NCBI GenBank assembly: GCA_964545735.1
Contig: CAZJGS010000122.1
Span: forward strand, 1 to 7,634
Length of the DNA: 7,634 nucleotides
Reading direction: 5' to 3'
Source of the DNA: Pleomorphochaeta sp964545735
Lineage (GTDB): Bacteria > Spirochaetota > Spirochaetia > Sphaerochaetales > Sphaerochaetaceae
The notes under the pieces are model-generated. The model ran no database searches. It saw only the letters and a program-made list of their open reading frames with translations, and was not told the DNA's origin. Position 1 is the first letter of the stretch, and every line of letters starts with the position of its first letter. Made by a program: the position numbers and the translations under genes. Below are positions 1 through 6,248 of the stretch, one piece after another.

Positions 1-233
1 TATATAATAACTTCATTATTTATATTAAAATTAAAAAAAAGGTTAAAAAAGTGAAAATATTTAATTTACCATTGCAATAATTAAGGTTTCACTCTTATAC
101 AAAACATAGTTATTTTTTAGGATCTTTTCAAATTCAAGAAAGTTCCCACTCTAATTAAGAATAAGATTATCATAGCGTTAAAATAGTTATTGATGATAGA
201 ATATAAATGATTTGTATTTTTAATATTGATTTA

Positions 234-262
234 TTTTCAGATATCAGTGCCAATCATATAAA
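234..262 (+). promoter_or_regulatory. Candidate sigma-70 promoter of the hydrolase gene
   Basis: A -10-like TATAAA (257-262) lies 17 bp downstream of a weak -35-like TTTTCA (234-239; four of six consensus bases). Transcription would begin near 269-270. That would place a TTG at 267 at or before the transcript start and so favours the GTG at 300 as the translation start. In DNA this AT-rich, such matches arise easily by chance, so this is only a candidate. Confidence 0.3.
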
Positions 263-286
263 ATAATTGGCTCAGGTCAATGAGTT

Positions 287-292
287 AAAGGA
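287..292 (+). promoter_or_regulatory. Ribosome-binding site deciding the GTG start of the hydrolase
   Basis: AAAGGA ends seven bases before GTG at 300, a normal Shine-Dalgarno spacing. The only longer alternative in frame, TTG at 267, is preceded by an AT-rich stretch without a purine-rich site. This is why the coding region is drawn from 300. Confidence 0.5.
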
Positions 293-299
293 TTTAAAA

Positions 300-1709
300 G
301 TGGAATTATTAATTGTAATCTTATCTATTGTATTTTTTGTTTTAGTATTTTTTAAGCTTGTAAAGTTACCACAAATTCAGATTTTACTCGCTGCTGTTTT
401 AGTAGTTTTAACTGTAGTTCATTTAATATTTCAGGGACCTCGTTGGCAGATGTACATTGAATACGCGTTCATCATTTTTTACCTTGTCATTACATTGATG
501 TCAATTAAAGGTAAAAGTGCTGGAAAAAGAATAAGGCTTTTCACATTTATTTTCTGGCTTGTTTTTCTTTTATTCACTATCACCTTCTTAATAATTTTCC
601 CATATAATAAGATGCCTGAAATAGTTGGTGAGTATAATGTTGGAACTATCAGTTTTGATGCTGTTGATGTTAATAGAATAGAGATTTATGGAGATTCGCC
701 AGGCTCACCCCGTAAGATTAGGCTCCAATTCTGGTACCCAACAGATCAGGTTGAAGGTGCAACAAAAGATTTATGGCTTTCTGATGGCGTAGACGCAGTG
801 AGAATGATACCGGCCATTGTTGGCGCACCGGGTTTTATTTTGGAATATGCTGCACGAATCAAATCAAATAGCTATAAAAATGTACCAATTTTACAACCAC
901 AAAATACATATCCCATAGTTGTGATGTCCCACGGTTGGCGTGGTTTTAGGAATCTTCACTCTGATATAGGTGAGCTTTTGGCCGCAAATGGTTTTATTGC
1001 TGTCAGTATCGATCATAGCTATGGGAGTCTCGCCACTGTATTTGACGATGGATCAGTAATCCCGCTAGATACTCAAGCTCTGCCTCCTGGTGAAGGTTTT
1101 GCCTCAGCTGCAAATACTCTAGTTAAAACATATTCGCTTGATGCAAAGCTTGTTCTTGATCTTTTAGATCAACTTAATGAGGGGAATCCTGAACACACAA
1201 CAATTGAAGATTCTGGATTTTTTATTAACTGTATAGATCTCAATTCAATAGGTATGGTAGGACATTCTACCGGAGGTGGTGGAGTTACAAGGCTTGCTAT
1301 TACCGACGAGCGTGTATCAGCTGTTTTTGCTCTGGACCCTTGGGTAGAACCCATTGATTCTGAAATCTTGAGCCGCGGACTTGCAGCTTCTAGCATTTTC
1401 CTTCGCAGTGAAGAATGGGAAGTTAGTAAAAACAATGAGTACCTTCAGATAATTGCAAACAGTCCTAATACAGTAACTGAGATGTATCAACTTAATGGGG
1501 CAACCCATGAGGATTTTACTATGTTGTATATGTTCGAGCCTGCTAGTAAGCTTATTGGATTTGCAGGCACCTTAGACAGTAGGAGAAGCGGAGAAATTCA
1601 GAGAAATTTTATTTTTAACTTTTTTGATATTACCTTAAAAGGTAATGGGGAAAGCTATAGCTATCTTGCTAATAAATACCCGGAGGTTGTAGATATATCT
1701 TGGCAATAA
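300..1709 (+). CDS. Membrane-anchored alpha/beta hydrolase, PAF-acetylhydrolase-like
   Basis: A 469-residue serine hydrolase, probably an esterase or lipase acting on lipids or small esters. With the GTG start, four hydrophobic helices occupy about residues 3-21, 26-44, 51-69 and 78-100, followed by a soluble alpha/beta hydrolase domain to the C-terminus. Visible active-site elements are the oxyanion-loop HGW (211-213), the nucleophile elbow GHSTGG with Ser323, Asp346 in LDPW, and His403 in GATHEDF. The Ser-to-Asp distance (23) and Ser-to-His distance (80) nearly match human plasma PAF acetylhydrolase (Ser273, Asp296, His351), as do the FWYP strand and the LDPW context. Many bacterial members of this group are annotated only as carboxylic ester or dienelactone-type hydrolases, so the substrate is unknown. 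A TTG at 267 would add 11 residues but lacks a ribosome-binding site. The gene stands alone, convergent with the sugar operon, and shows no functional tie to it. The fold and catalytic triad are secure; the PAF-type assignment is likely and the physiological role is not known. Confidence 0.85.
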   Translation: MELLIVILSIVFFVLVFFKLVKLPQIQILLAAVLVVLTVVHLIFQGPRWQMYIEYAFIIFYLVITLMSIKGKSAGKRIRLFTFIFWLVFLLFTITFLIIFPYNKMPEIVGEYNVGTISFDAVDVNRIEIYGDSPGSPRKIRLQFWYPTDQVEGATKDLWLSDGVDAVRMIPAIVGAPGFILEYAARIKSNSYKNVPILQPQNTYPIVVMSHGWRGFRNLHSDIGELLAANGFIAVSIDHSYGSLATVFDDGSVIPLDTQALPPGEGFASAANTLVKTYSLDAKLVLDLLDQLNEGNPEHTTIEDSGFFINCIDLNSIGMVGHSTGGGGVTRLAITDERVSAVFALDPWVEPIDSEILSRGLAASSIFLRSEEWEVSKNNEYLQIIANSPNTVTEMYQLNGATHEDFTMLYMFEPASKLIGFAGTLDSRRSGEIQRNFIFNFFDITLKGNGESYSYLANKYPEVVDISWQ

Positions 1710-1862
1710 AATAATTGATTTGTGATTTGTAAATGTGCTTCTCCGTACTATGGCTTTAATAATGTTAGTAATGCTTCAGTAAAAAATGCCAGATTATTAA
1801 TTTACGAAAGGGAGAGATACTTTAAAAGAATAAATTTTAGGTATGATTATATAATAAACATA
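1710..1862. other. Convergent intergenic gap without a clear terminator
   Basis: The hydrolase gene and malQ end toward each other here. I find only A/T-only inverted repeats: TTAATAAT (1756-1763) with ATTATTAA (1793-1800), and a 7-bp stem at 1850-1856/1861-1867 that overlaps the malQ stop codon. Neither has the GC-rich stem and T-tract of a standard intrinsic terminator. A purine-rich GAAAGGGAGAG (1806-1816) resembles a ribosome-binding site on the plus strand but is not followed by an open frame. Confidence 0.5.
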
Positions 1863-3386
1863 TTATAAATATAAATTACATCGGTTATACTTTGTATTTA
1901 ATGACTTTAGTATAGCTTCTAATTTATTTAAATCAGCATCAGGCTTCAGTTGCCAAGACCAATTGAAAGGACCACAAGTAGAAGGAATATTCATTCTATA
2001 GGTATCATCCATTTCTAATAAATCTTGCATTTGAACAATCACAACTTTAGCCTTGCTTTGAAGAATATCCTTAATAAAAGGCCACACTATAGAATCATCT
2101 TTAATATCTAGTTTTTGCTTTATAAATATTTGTTTTTCTTTACTCAAGGACTTAAACCATCCGAGGACAGTTTGATTATCGTGGGTGCCAGGATATGCTA
2201 TAAAATTTTCACCGTAGTTATCAGGAAGATCCGTATTTGAATAATCAAATTCTTCATTTTCGTCCCAATTGTAGCCAAAAATTCCAATTTTCATTCCAGG
2301 AAAGTTATTATCATCCCTTAATTTCTCCACTTCTTTGGTCATGTAGCCTAAATCTTCTGCAATTATAGGTAGGGGAGAGATTTCCTTTTTTATAACATCA
2401 AAAAAATCTTGCCCTGGGCCTTTTACCCATTTACCATTTCTAGCAGTTGTTTGGTCAATTGAAATTTCCCAATAAGACTCAAAACCTCTAAAGTGGTCAA
2501 TTCTTACAATATCAAATAATTTAAGTTGTTGTTTTATTCTTAAAATCCACCATTTGTAATTGGTTTTTTTATGGATTTGCCAATTGTATACAGGATTGCC
2601 CCATAGTTGACCATCGGCTGTAAACCCGTCTGGTGGACATCCTGAAACTTTACTATATTGAGTTTTTGAATCTGTTTTTAACAATTCAATATTGGCCCAA
2701 GCATCCACACTATCCCCAGCTACAAAAATTGGTAAGTCCCCAATTATTTTAATACCATTCTCATTGGCATATTGCTTTAAGTTAAACCATTGTTTAAAAA
2801 ACAAATATTGAAGAACTTTATATCTCTTTATTTCTTTGTGTAGATCTTTTCTTACCTTTTCAAGAGCATTTTTATCTCTTTTAGCTATTTTTTTGTTCCA
2901 TACACTGTACCATCGAGCATCATAATAAAAATCGACCAAAGCCATAAAAATAGCATAATCCTCAATATAAAAAGCATTTTCATCTAAAAATAATTCATAT
3001 TGTTTTTTTTCTTTGCCTTGTTTTAAAAAATTATCAGCTGCTTTAAAAAGTAAAGGTTTTTTATAGGTTTCAACAATGTTAAAATCTACATATCCTGCTT
3101 TGCATTCTGGGAAATTAAATGTGTCTTCTGTATTTAAATAACCATCTTTAATAATTGAATCTAAGCTGAGTAAATACTCATTGCCTGCGAAGGTGCTTCT
3201 AGAAGCGTAGGGGGAGTTACCATAACCTGTTGGGCCAAGAGGTAAAATTTGCCAAAAACCAACCTTACTTTTTTTCAAAAAATCAATAAACTTATATGAT
3301 TCAACTCCAAAATCTCCGATTCCATATTTACTTGGAAGAGAGGTTATATGTAGTAGAATTCCATTATTCCTCTTATTTAAGCCCAT
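1863..3386 (-). CDS. malQ: 4-alpha-glucanotransferase (amylomaltase, GH77)
   Basis: A 507-residue cytoplasmic enzyme that transfers alpha-1,4-glucan segments between maltodextrin chains, releasing glucose and longer dextrins for further breakdown. The length is typical of the compact bacterial GH77 form. The N-terminal family signature is clear: LLHITSLPSKYGIGDFG (11-27) and QILPLGPTGYGNSPY (46-60). The catalytic residues are visible: nucleophile Asp297 in RIDHFRGFE, acid/base Glu344 in AEDLGY, and the transition-state Asp403 in GTHDNQ. The C-terminal motif reads IPSTCGPFNWSW (467-478), departing from the more usual PGT...NW form. No signal peptide is present. It is the last gene of the operon. 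The ATG at 3386 is preceded by TAGGA, which overlaps the stop of the LacI-type gene nine bases upstream, suggesting translational coupling. Its presence is the best evidence that the adjacent transporter carries maltose or maltodextrin. Confidence 0.95.
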   Translation of the reverse strand: MGLNKRNNGILLHITSLPSKYGIGDFGVESYKFIDFLKKSKVGFWQILPLGPTGYGNSPYASRSTFAGNEYLLSLDSIIKDGYLNTEDTFNFPECKAGYVDFNIVETYKKPLLFKAADNFLKQGKEKKQYELFLDENAFYIEDYAIFMALVDFYYDARWYSVWNKKIAKRDKNALEKVRKDLHKEIKRYKVLQYLFFKQWFNLKQYANENGIKIIGDLPIFVAGDSVDAWANIELLKTDSKTQYSKVSGCPPDGFTADGQLWGNPVYNWQIHKKTNYKWWILRIKQQLKLFDIVRIDHFRGFESYWEISIDQTTARNGKWVKGPGQDFFDVIKKEISPLPIIAEDLGYMTKEVEKLRDDNNFPGMKIGIFGYNWDENEEFDYSNTDLPDNYGENFIAYPGTHDNQTVLGWFKSLSKEKQIFIKQKLDIKDDSIVWPFIKDILQSKAKVVIVQMQDLLEMDDTYRMNIPSTCGPFNWSWQLKPDADLNKLEAILKSLNTKYNRCNLYL

Positions 3387-3392
3387 TTTATT

Positions 3393-3398
3393 GTCCTA
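3393..3398 (-). promoter_or_regulatory. malQ ribosome-binding site overlapping the upstream stop codon
   Basis: On the minus strand the repressor's TAG stop (3398-3396) is the first part of TAGGAC, whose AGGA core serves as the malQ Shine-Dalgarno site before ATG at 3386. Ribosomes finishing the repressor would terminate on the malQ initiation region, so coupled translation is likely. Confidence 0.6.
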
Positions 3399-4436
3399 AT
3401 TTATATTTTTTAGTGAATTTCTTTTAATCAATTGATGAGGTAAAATTTTGTTGAGAGTTTGTAAAGGTTTTCCTTCAATTAACTCAAATAAAGTTTTAGC
3501 AGCTAATTCACCTTTTTCAATTGATGCTTGCATAATTGTAGTAAGATGAGGAGTTACTATCATAGAAGTTTGGATGTCATCGAAGCCAACAACTGAATAA
3601 TCATCTGGAAGTTTAAAAGAGTTTTGCTTTAGGTATGTAATGCATCCAATAGCTAGAATATCACTCATACATACTATACAAGTAGGTTTTTTATTATCCT
3701 TCACTATTTTAGATGCAACAAACATGCCTGCTTCTAAAATACACTCTTCATCATAAATACTAATATTATCACTATTTAGTGATAACCCAAATTCCTTTAG
3801 GGCCTCATCATAACCTTCCATTCTAGTTTGTTTAATACTTTTGAATGTGCTAGTTTTTTCAAAATCACTTTCTCTTAGTGCTACTATAGCTAATTTTCTA
3901 TGACCATTTTTCAAAACTTCTTTCATTAAATCATAGGCAGCTTGTTTATCATCAATATTAATAGAGGGCATGTTTTTACCAGGATGTCCATCAATTGTGA
4001 CGAATGGAATAAGCAGTCTTTCTAAAGATTCAACAATATCCATTTCAACATTGATACCCATGGCAATTAATCCATCCACAGATACTTTATAAACAGCCTC
4101 ATTCATGCTGCCGTTAAAAGGTGGAATCAAGGTAAGAGTATAATCTTTAACGTTGCAAATATTACCTATGCCCTGAATAACTTGTGTGATGTAAGGGTTA
4201 CTAAGTGTACCCTCAAAATGTTGAGGCAAAAGGAATCCAATAGTTTGCTTTTTCATTAAGCTAAAATTTCTACCAGCTGGATTTGGAATATAATCCAATT
4301 CTTTGGCTTTTTGCATAATAAGGTTGTATGTTTCTTTACCAATTCTATCTGGATTATTAAATGCAAAAGAAATAGTAGTTTTAGAAACACCACAAGCTTT
4401 AGCAAGATCAATTATTGTGGTTCTCTTTTGTCTCAT
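3396..4436 (-). CDS. LacI-family transcriptional regulator
   Basis: A 346-residue sugar-responsive DNA-binding protein of normal LacI/GalR length, presumably the local regulator of this operon. An N-terminal helix-turn-helix spans about residues 7-27 (TIIDLAKACGVSKTTISFAF), followed by the hinge DYIPNPAGRNFS (48-59) and a periplasmic-binding-protein-like effector domain starting at TIGFLLP (65-71). The family-typical VVGFDDI lies near residue 280. Compared with E. coli LacI, recognition-helix residues Tyr17, Gln18 and Arg22 correspond to Lys19, Thr20 and Phe24, and the hinge Leu56 that enters the minor groove corresponds to Phe58, so its operator may be atypical. The ATG at 4436 is well supported by AAGGA seven bases upstream. 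It lies between the second permease gene and malQ and has its own candidate promoter. The effector is probably a maltodextrin or a related sugar, by context only. Confidence 0.93.
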   Translation of the reverse strand: MRQKRTTIIDLAKACGVSKTTISFAFNNPDRIGKETYNLIMQKAKELDYIPNPAGRNFSLMKKQTIGFLLPQHFEGTLSNPYITQVIQGIGNICNVKDYTLTLIPPFNGSMNEAVYKVSVDGLIAMGINVEMDIVESLERLLIPFVTIDGHPGKNMPSINIDDKQAAYDLMKEVLKNGHRKLAIVALRESDFEKTSTFKSIKQTRMEGYDEALKEFGLSLNSDNISIYDEECILEAGMFVASKIVKDNKKPTCIVCMSDILAIGCITYLKQNSFKLPDDYSVVGFDDIQTSMIVTPHLTTIMQASIEKGELAAKTLFELIEGKPLQTLNKILPHQLIKRNSLKNIN

Positions 4437-4443
4437 TAGTCTG

Positions 4444-4448
4444 TCCTT
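4444..4448 (-). promoter_or_regulatory. Ribosome-binding site of the LacI-type gene
   Basis: AAGGA on the minus strand, within a longer A-rich run, lies seven bases before ATG at 4436 and supports that start. Confidence 0.6.
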
Positions 4449-4455
4449 TTTTTGA

Positions 4456-4498
4456 GTTAATCTATTATAGCATAAAATAATTACTTTTTGAGATTAAC
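4456..4498. repeat. 8-bp perfect inverted repeat flanking the internal promoter
   Basis: GTTAATCT (4456-4463) and its exact reverse complement AGATTAAC (4491-4498) flank the extended -10 box, with centres 35 bp apart. The promoter-proximal arm overlaps the predicted transcription start; the distal arm lies about 35-40 bp upstream and runs into the permease stop codon. It could be a pair of protein-binding half sites, or chance in AT-rich DNA. A third copy of the octamer (6193-6200) lies in the leader of the first permease gene. Confidence 0.35.
4464..4472 (-). promoter_or_regulatory. Internal extended -10 promoter for regulator and malQ
   Basis: The minus strand reads TGCTATAAT (4472-4464): a perfect TATAAT with the TGn extension, in the 57-bp gap between the second permease and the LacI-type gene. 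No good -35 element is seen, which extended -10 promoters can tolerate. Transcription would start near 4457, about 20 bases before the regulator's start codon and just ahead of its ribosome-binding site. It would let the regulator and MalQ be expressed without the transporter. Confidence 0.55.
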
Positions 4499-5339
4499 CT
4501 TTTACTGCACCTGCAGCAACTCCGCTAATAATAAATCTTTGACAAAACAAGTAGAATATTATTACAGGTATCATTGCTAATACTAGCATTGCCATCATAG
4601 CGCCCATATCAACTGAACCGTATCCACCTCTTAAGTATTGGATTGCAACAGGGATTGTTTTATAGTCATTACCTATAGTTAAATAAGGTAATAAATAGTC
4701 ATTCCAAACCCACATAGTGTTTAAAATTGCTACTGTAATAACTGTTGGTTTTAAAATAGGCAGTACAATGTAGAAAAATGTAACAATTGGTGTTGCCCCA
4801 TCAATCATAGCCGCTTCCTCTAATGCTATTGGAACGCTTTTAATAAAGCCTGAGTACAAGAAGGTTGCCAAACCACAACCAAAGCCAACGTATAATATTA
4901 TTATACCAAAGGGGTTATCCAGATGTAAAATATTAGCTGTTTTACTCATTGTAAACATAACCATTTGAAATGGTACAATCATGCTAAACATTAATAGCGA
5001 AAAGACGATTGAAGTAAATTTAGTTTTAACTCTGGTTAAATACCAGGCAAGCATACTTGTAACAAGGGAAATTGCTATTACTGAAGCGACTGTGATAAAG
5101 AGGGAATATCCAAAAGCCTTGAAAAAGTGAATTTTATCTATTCCAGTTTCATAGTTTGAAAAACCGGCATACATATCAGTGTAAAAAGGAATTGCAAAGG
5201 GTTTTTGGCTAATTGAAAACTTCATTTTAAATGAATTAAAAAATACAATAACGATTGGAATGATAAAGGCAATTGTTATTAATATTAATACTATAGATAA
5301 AATAATTGTAGATGATTTTTTTCTACGAATTTTACTCAT
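4494..5339 (-). CDS. ABC sugar permease, MalG type (CUT1)
   Basis: A 281-residue inner-membrane subunit of a carbohydrate ABC importer. It pairs with the neighbouring permease to form the translocation path and contacts the cytoplasmic ATPase. The N-terminus is short and basic (KIRRKKSS) before a first helix at about 11-34, with further hydrophobic segments giving the usual six-helix plan. The ATPase-coupling EAA loop is clear: EEAAMIDGA at 174-182, followed by the LP of the YIVLPILKP segment. The C-terminus ends AAGAVKG, a common ending for this subunit. The length is normal for MalG-like proteins. Its ATG overlaps the TGA of the upstream permease (ATGA), with a strong AGGAGG seven bases before it. 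The specificity for maltodextrin is inferred from malQ, not from this sequence. Confidence 0.93.
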   Translation of the reverse strand: MSKIRRKKSSTIILSIVLILITIAFIIPIVIVFFNSFKMKFSISQKPFAIPFYTDMYAGFSNYETGIDKIHFFKAFGYSLFITVASVIAISLVTSMLAWYLTRVKTKFTSIVFSLLMFSMIVPFQMVMFTMSKTANILHLDNPFGIIILYVGFGCGLATFLYSGFIKSVPIALEEAAMIDGATPIVTFFYIVLPILKPTVITVAILNTMWVWNDYLLPYLTIGNDYKTIPVAIQYLRGGYGSVDMGAMMAMLVLAMIPVIIFYLFCQRFIISGVAAGAVKG

Positions 5340-6178
5340 GCTTCAACCTCCTTTCGTCTTGTCAAATGTAATTGTGTTAGTGCAAGGGTTGCAACTATAA
5401 TTGTAAAAATTACTGCTTTTGCTTGTCCTACACCTTCAAATCCTACTCTACCGTAGAATGTGTTAAATATATTTAAAGCTACCATTTCAGTACTTTTACC
5501 CGGTCCACCATTTGTTAATGCTAAGTTTTGGTCAAATAATTTAAATCCATTTGTAAGAGTTAAGAAAGAACAAATTGTAATTGAAGGCATAATTGAAGGT
5601 AAAGTTACATGGAATAACATAGTTCTTCTATTCGCACCATCAATTTGAGAGGCTTCAATTAATTCTTTTGGAATATTAATAATACCAGCGATATAAATTA
5701 TCATCATATAACCTACGTTTTGCCAATTCATTAATACTACTAAACCCCAAAATCCATAGCGGGGATCTGTAACCAGAGTTACTTGATATTTAAGTAAATA
5801 TCCATTCAAAATTACTTGCCAAATCCAACCTAAAACAATACCACCGATGAGGTTAGGCATGAATAAAATTGTTCTGTAAGTATTGGTTCCTGGAATATCT
5901 TGTGTTAATAATAGAGCTAGTATAAAAGAAATAATATTAATTGTTATAACACTCATTATGGTGAATTTTACAGTGAACCATAGAGCATTTATGAATTCTG
6001 CATTCATAAACATCAATTTATAATTATTTAATCCAGCCCAGGTAGCATTAGTAACATCAGTGAATTTGCAAAAAGATAAGACTATTCCCATTATCATTGG
6101 AATAAAAAAGGCTATCGCAAAACAAATCAATCCAGGGAGAGCAAACAAAGCAAAATATTTTTTTAAAGCTTTTTGCAT
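5336..6178 (-). CDS. ABC sugar permease, MalF/UgpA type (CUT1)
   Basis: A 280-residue inner-membrane permease, the partner of the MalG-type subunit. This is the short six-helix form common outside enterobacteria; E. coli MalF, at 514 residues, carries extra helices and a large periplasmic loop. Hydrophobic segments fall at about 9-34, 68-91, 103-124, 143-167, 197-212 and 255-272. The EAA loop reads EASQIDGA (175-182), followed by LP at 193-194 (HVTLPS). The family-typical ALTNGGPGKST segment lies after the loop. The ATG at 6178 follows AGGAG with a five-base spacer. The gene begins downstream of a stem-loop after the binding-protein gene and ends in a four-base overlap with the next permease, so the two subunits are probably made in equal amounts. 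Substrate assignment rests on context. Confidence 0.93.
   Translation of the reverse strand: MQKALKKYFALFALPGLICFAIAFFIPMIMGIVLSFCKFTDVTNATWAGLNNYKLMFMNAEFINALWFTVKFTIMSVITINIISFILALLLTQDIPGTNTYRTILFMPNLIGGIVLGWIWQVILNGYLLKYQVTLVTDPRYGFWGLVVLMNWQNVGYMMIIYIAGIINIPKELIEASQIDGANRRTMLFHVTLPSIMPSITICSFLTLTNGFKLFDQNLALTNGGPGKSTEMVALNIFNTFYGRVGFEGVGQAKAVIFTIIVATLALTQLHLTRRKEVEA
5347..5352 (-). promoter_or_regulatory. Strong AGGAGG ribosome-binding site inside the upstream permease gene
   Basis: A perfect AGGAGG, encoded in the last codons of the MalF-type gene, lies seven bases before the MalG-type ATG at 5339. With the ATGA stop-start overlap (5339-5336) it indicates coupled translation of the two permeases. 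Confidence 0.75.
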
Positions 6179-6183
6179 AATAT

Positions 6184-6188
6184 CTCCT
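6184..6188 (-). promoter_or_regulatory. Ribosome-binding site of the MalF-type permease
   Basis: AGGAG on the minus strand, five bases before ATG at 6178, within the short leader downstream of the stem-loop. Confidence 0.65.
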
Positions 6189-6191
6189 AAA

Positions 6192-6201
6192 AGTTAATCT
6201 A
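6192..6201 (-). repeat. 10-bp leader motif, copy in the permease leader
   Basis: TAGATTAACT on the minus strand, between the stem-loop and the permease ribosome-binding site. An identical copy lies in the leader of the LacI-type gene (4455-4464), where it overlaps the predicted transcription start. Function unknown. Confidence 0.3.
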
Positions 6202-6207
6202 AATAAA

Positions 6208-6235
6208 TAAGCTGCCTATTTTACTAGGCAGCTTA
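6208..6235 (-). terminator. Stem-loop between binding-protein and permease genes (attenuator or mRNA stabiliser)
   Basis: AAGCTGCCTA (6209-6218) and TAGGCAGCTT (6225-6234) form a perfect stem, extended by one further A-T pair to 11 bp, with a six-base loop. It begins 13 bases after the stop codon of the binding-protein gene. On the minus-strand transcript it is followed by UUAUUUAUUU, a broken U-tract, so it looks like a leaky intrinsic terminator. In many ABC sugar operons such a structure reduces transcription into the permeases or protects the upstream mRNA, giving excess binding protein. Which of these applies here is not shown. Confidence 0.7.
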
Positions 6236-6248
6236 ATAATTAATAATC

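Larger units (their letters stand above)
1..299. other. AT-rich intergenic leader with no recognisable gene
   Basis: This stretch is very AT-rich with long A and T runs and stop codons in all frames at short intervals. I see no credible coding region on either strand; the longest candidate noticed, a GTG at 51, gives only nine codons. The right end carries a candidate promoter and ribosome-binding site for the hydrolase gene. The left part holds an imperfect nested inverted repeat (50-93) and an 8-bp palindrome ATTGCAAT (71-78), neither of which I can assign a function. The gene to the left of the window is not visible. Confidence 0.6.

Noticed and set aside
171..183. CATAGCGTTAAAA as a CG-centred LacI-type operator
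   Set aside because: Symmetry around the CG is imperfect already within the inner three bases and is lost beyond, and it sits far from the operon it would control.
1169..1435. 88-codon open frame on the minus strand inside the hydrolase gene
   Set aside because: It lies fully antisense to the conserved catalytic region, shows no recognisable domain, and is best explained as a shadow of the real gene.
1317..1508. 63-codon open frame on the minus strand inside the hydrolase gene
   Set aside because: Antisense to the Asp-His part of the catalytic domain and overlapping another shadow frame; no protein-like features seen.
1756..1800. TTAATAAT/ATTATTAA inverted repeat in the convergent gap
   Set aside because: A/T-only 8-bp arms separated by 29 bases; expected by chance in such DNA and unstable as a hairpin.
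1806..1816. Purine-rich GAAAGGGAGAG resembling a ribosome-binding site
   Set aside because: No start codon with an open frame follows at a usable distance; the nearest ATG frame ends after three codons.
1850..1867. A/T-only 7-bp stem at the end of malQ as a terminator
   Set aside because: It overlaps the malQ stop codon, has no G-C pairs and no following T-tract, so it is not convincing as an intrinsic terminator.
5460..5648. 62-codon open frame on the plus strand inside the MalF-type permease
   Set aside because: Complementary to the conserved EAA-loop region of a clear membrane gene; its content mirrors the permease codons.
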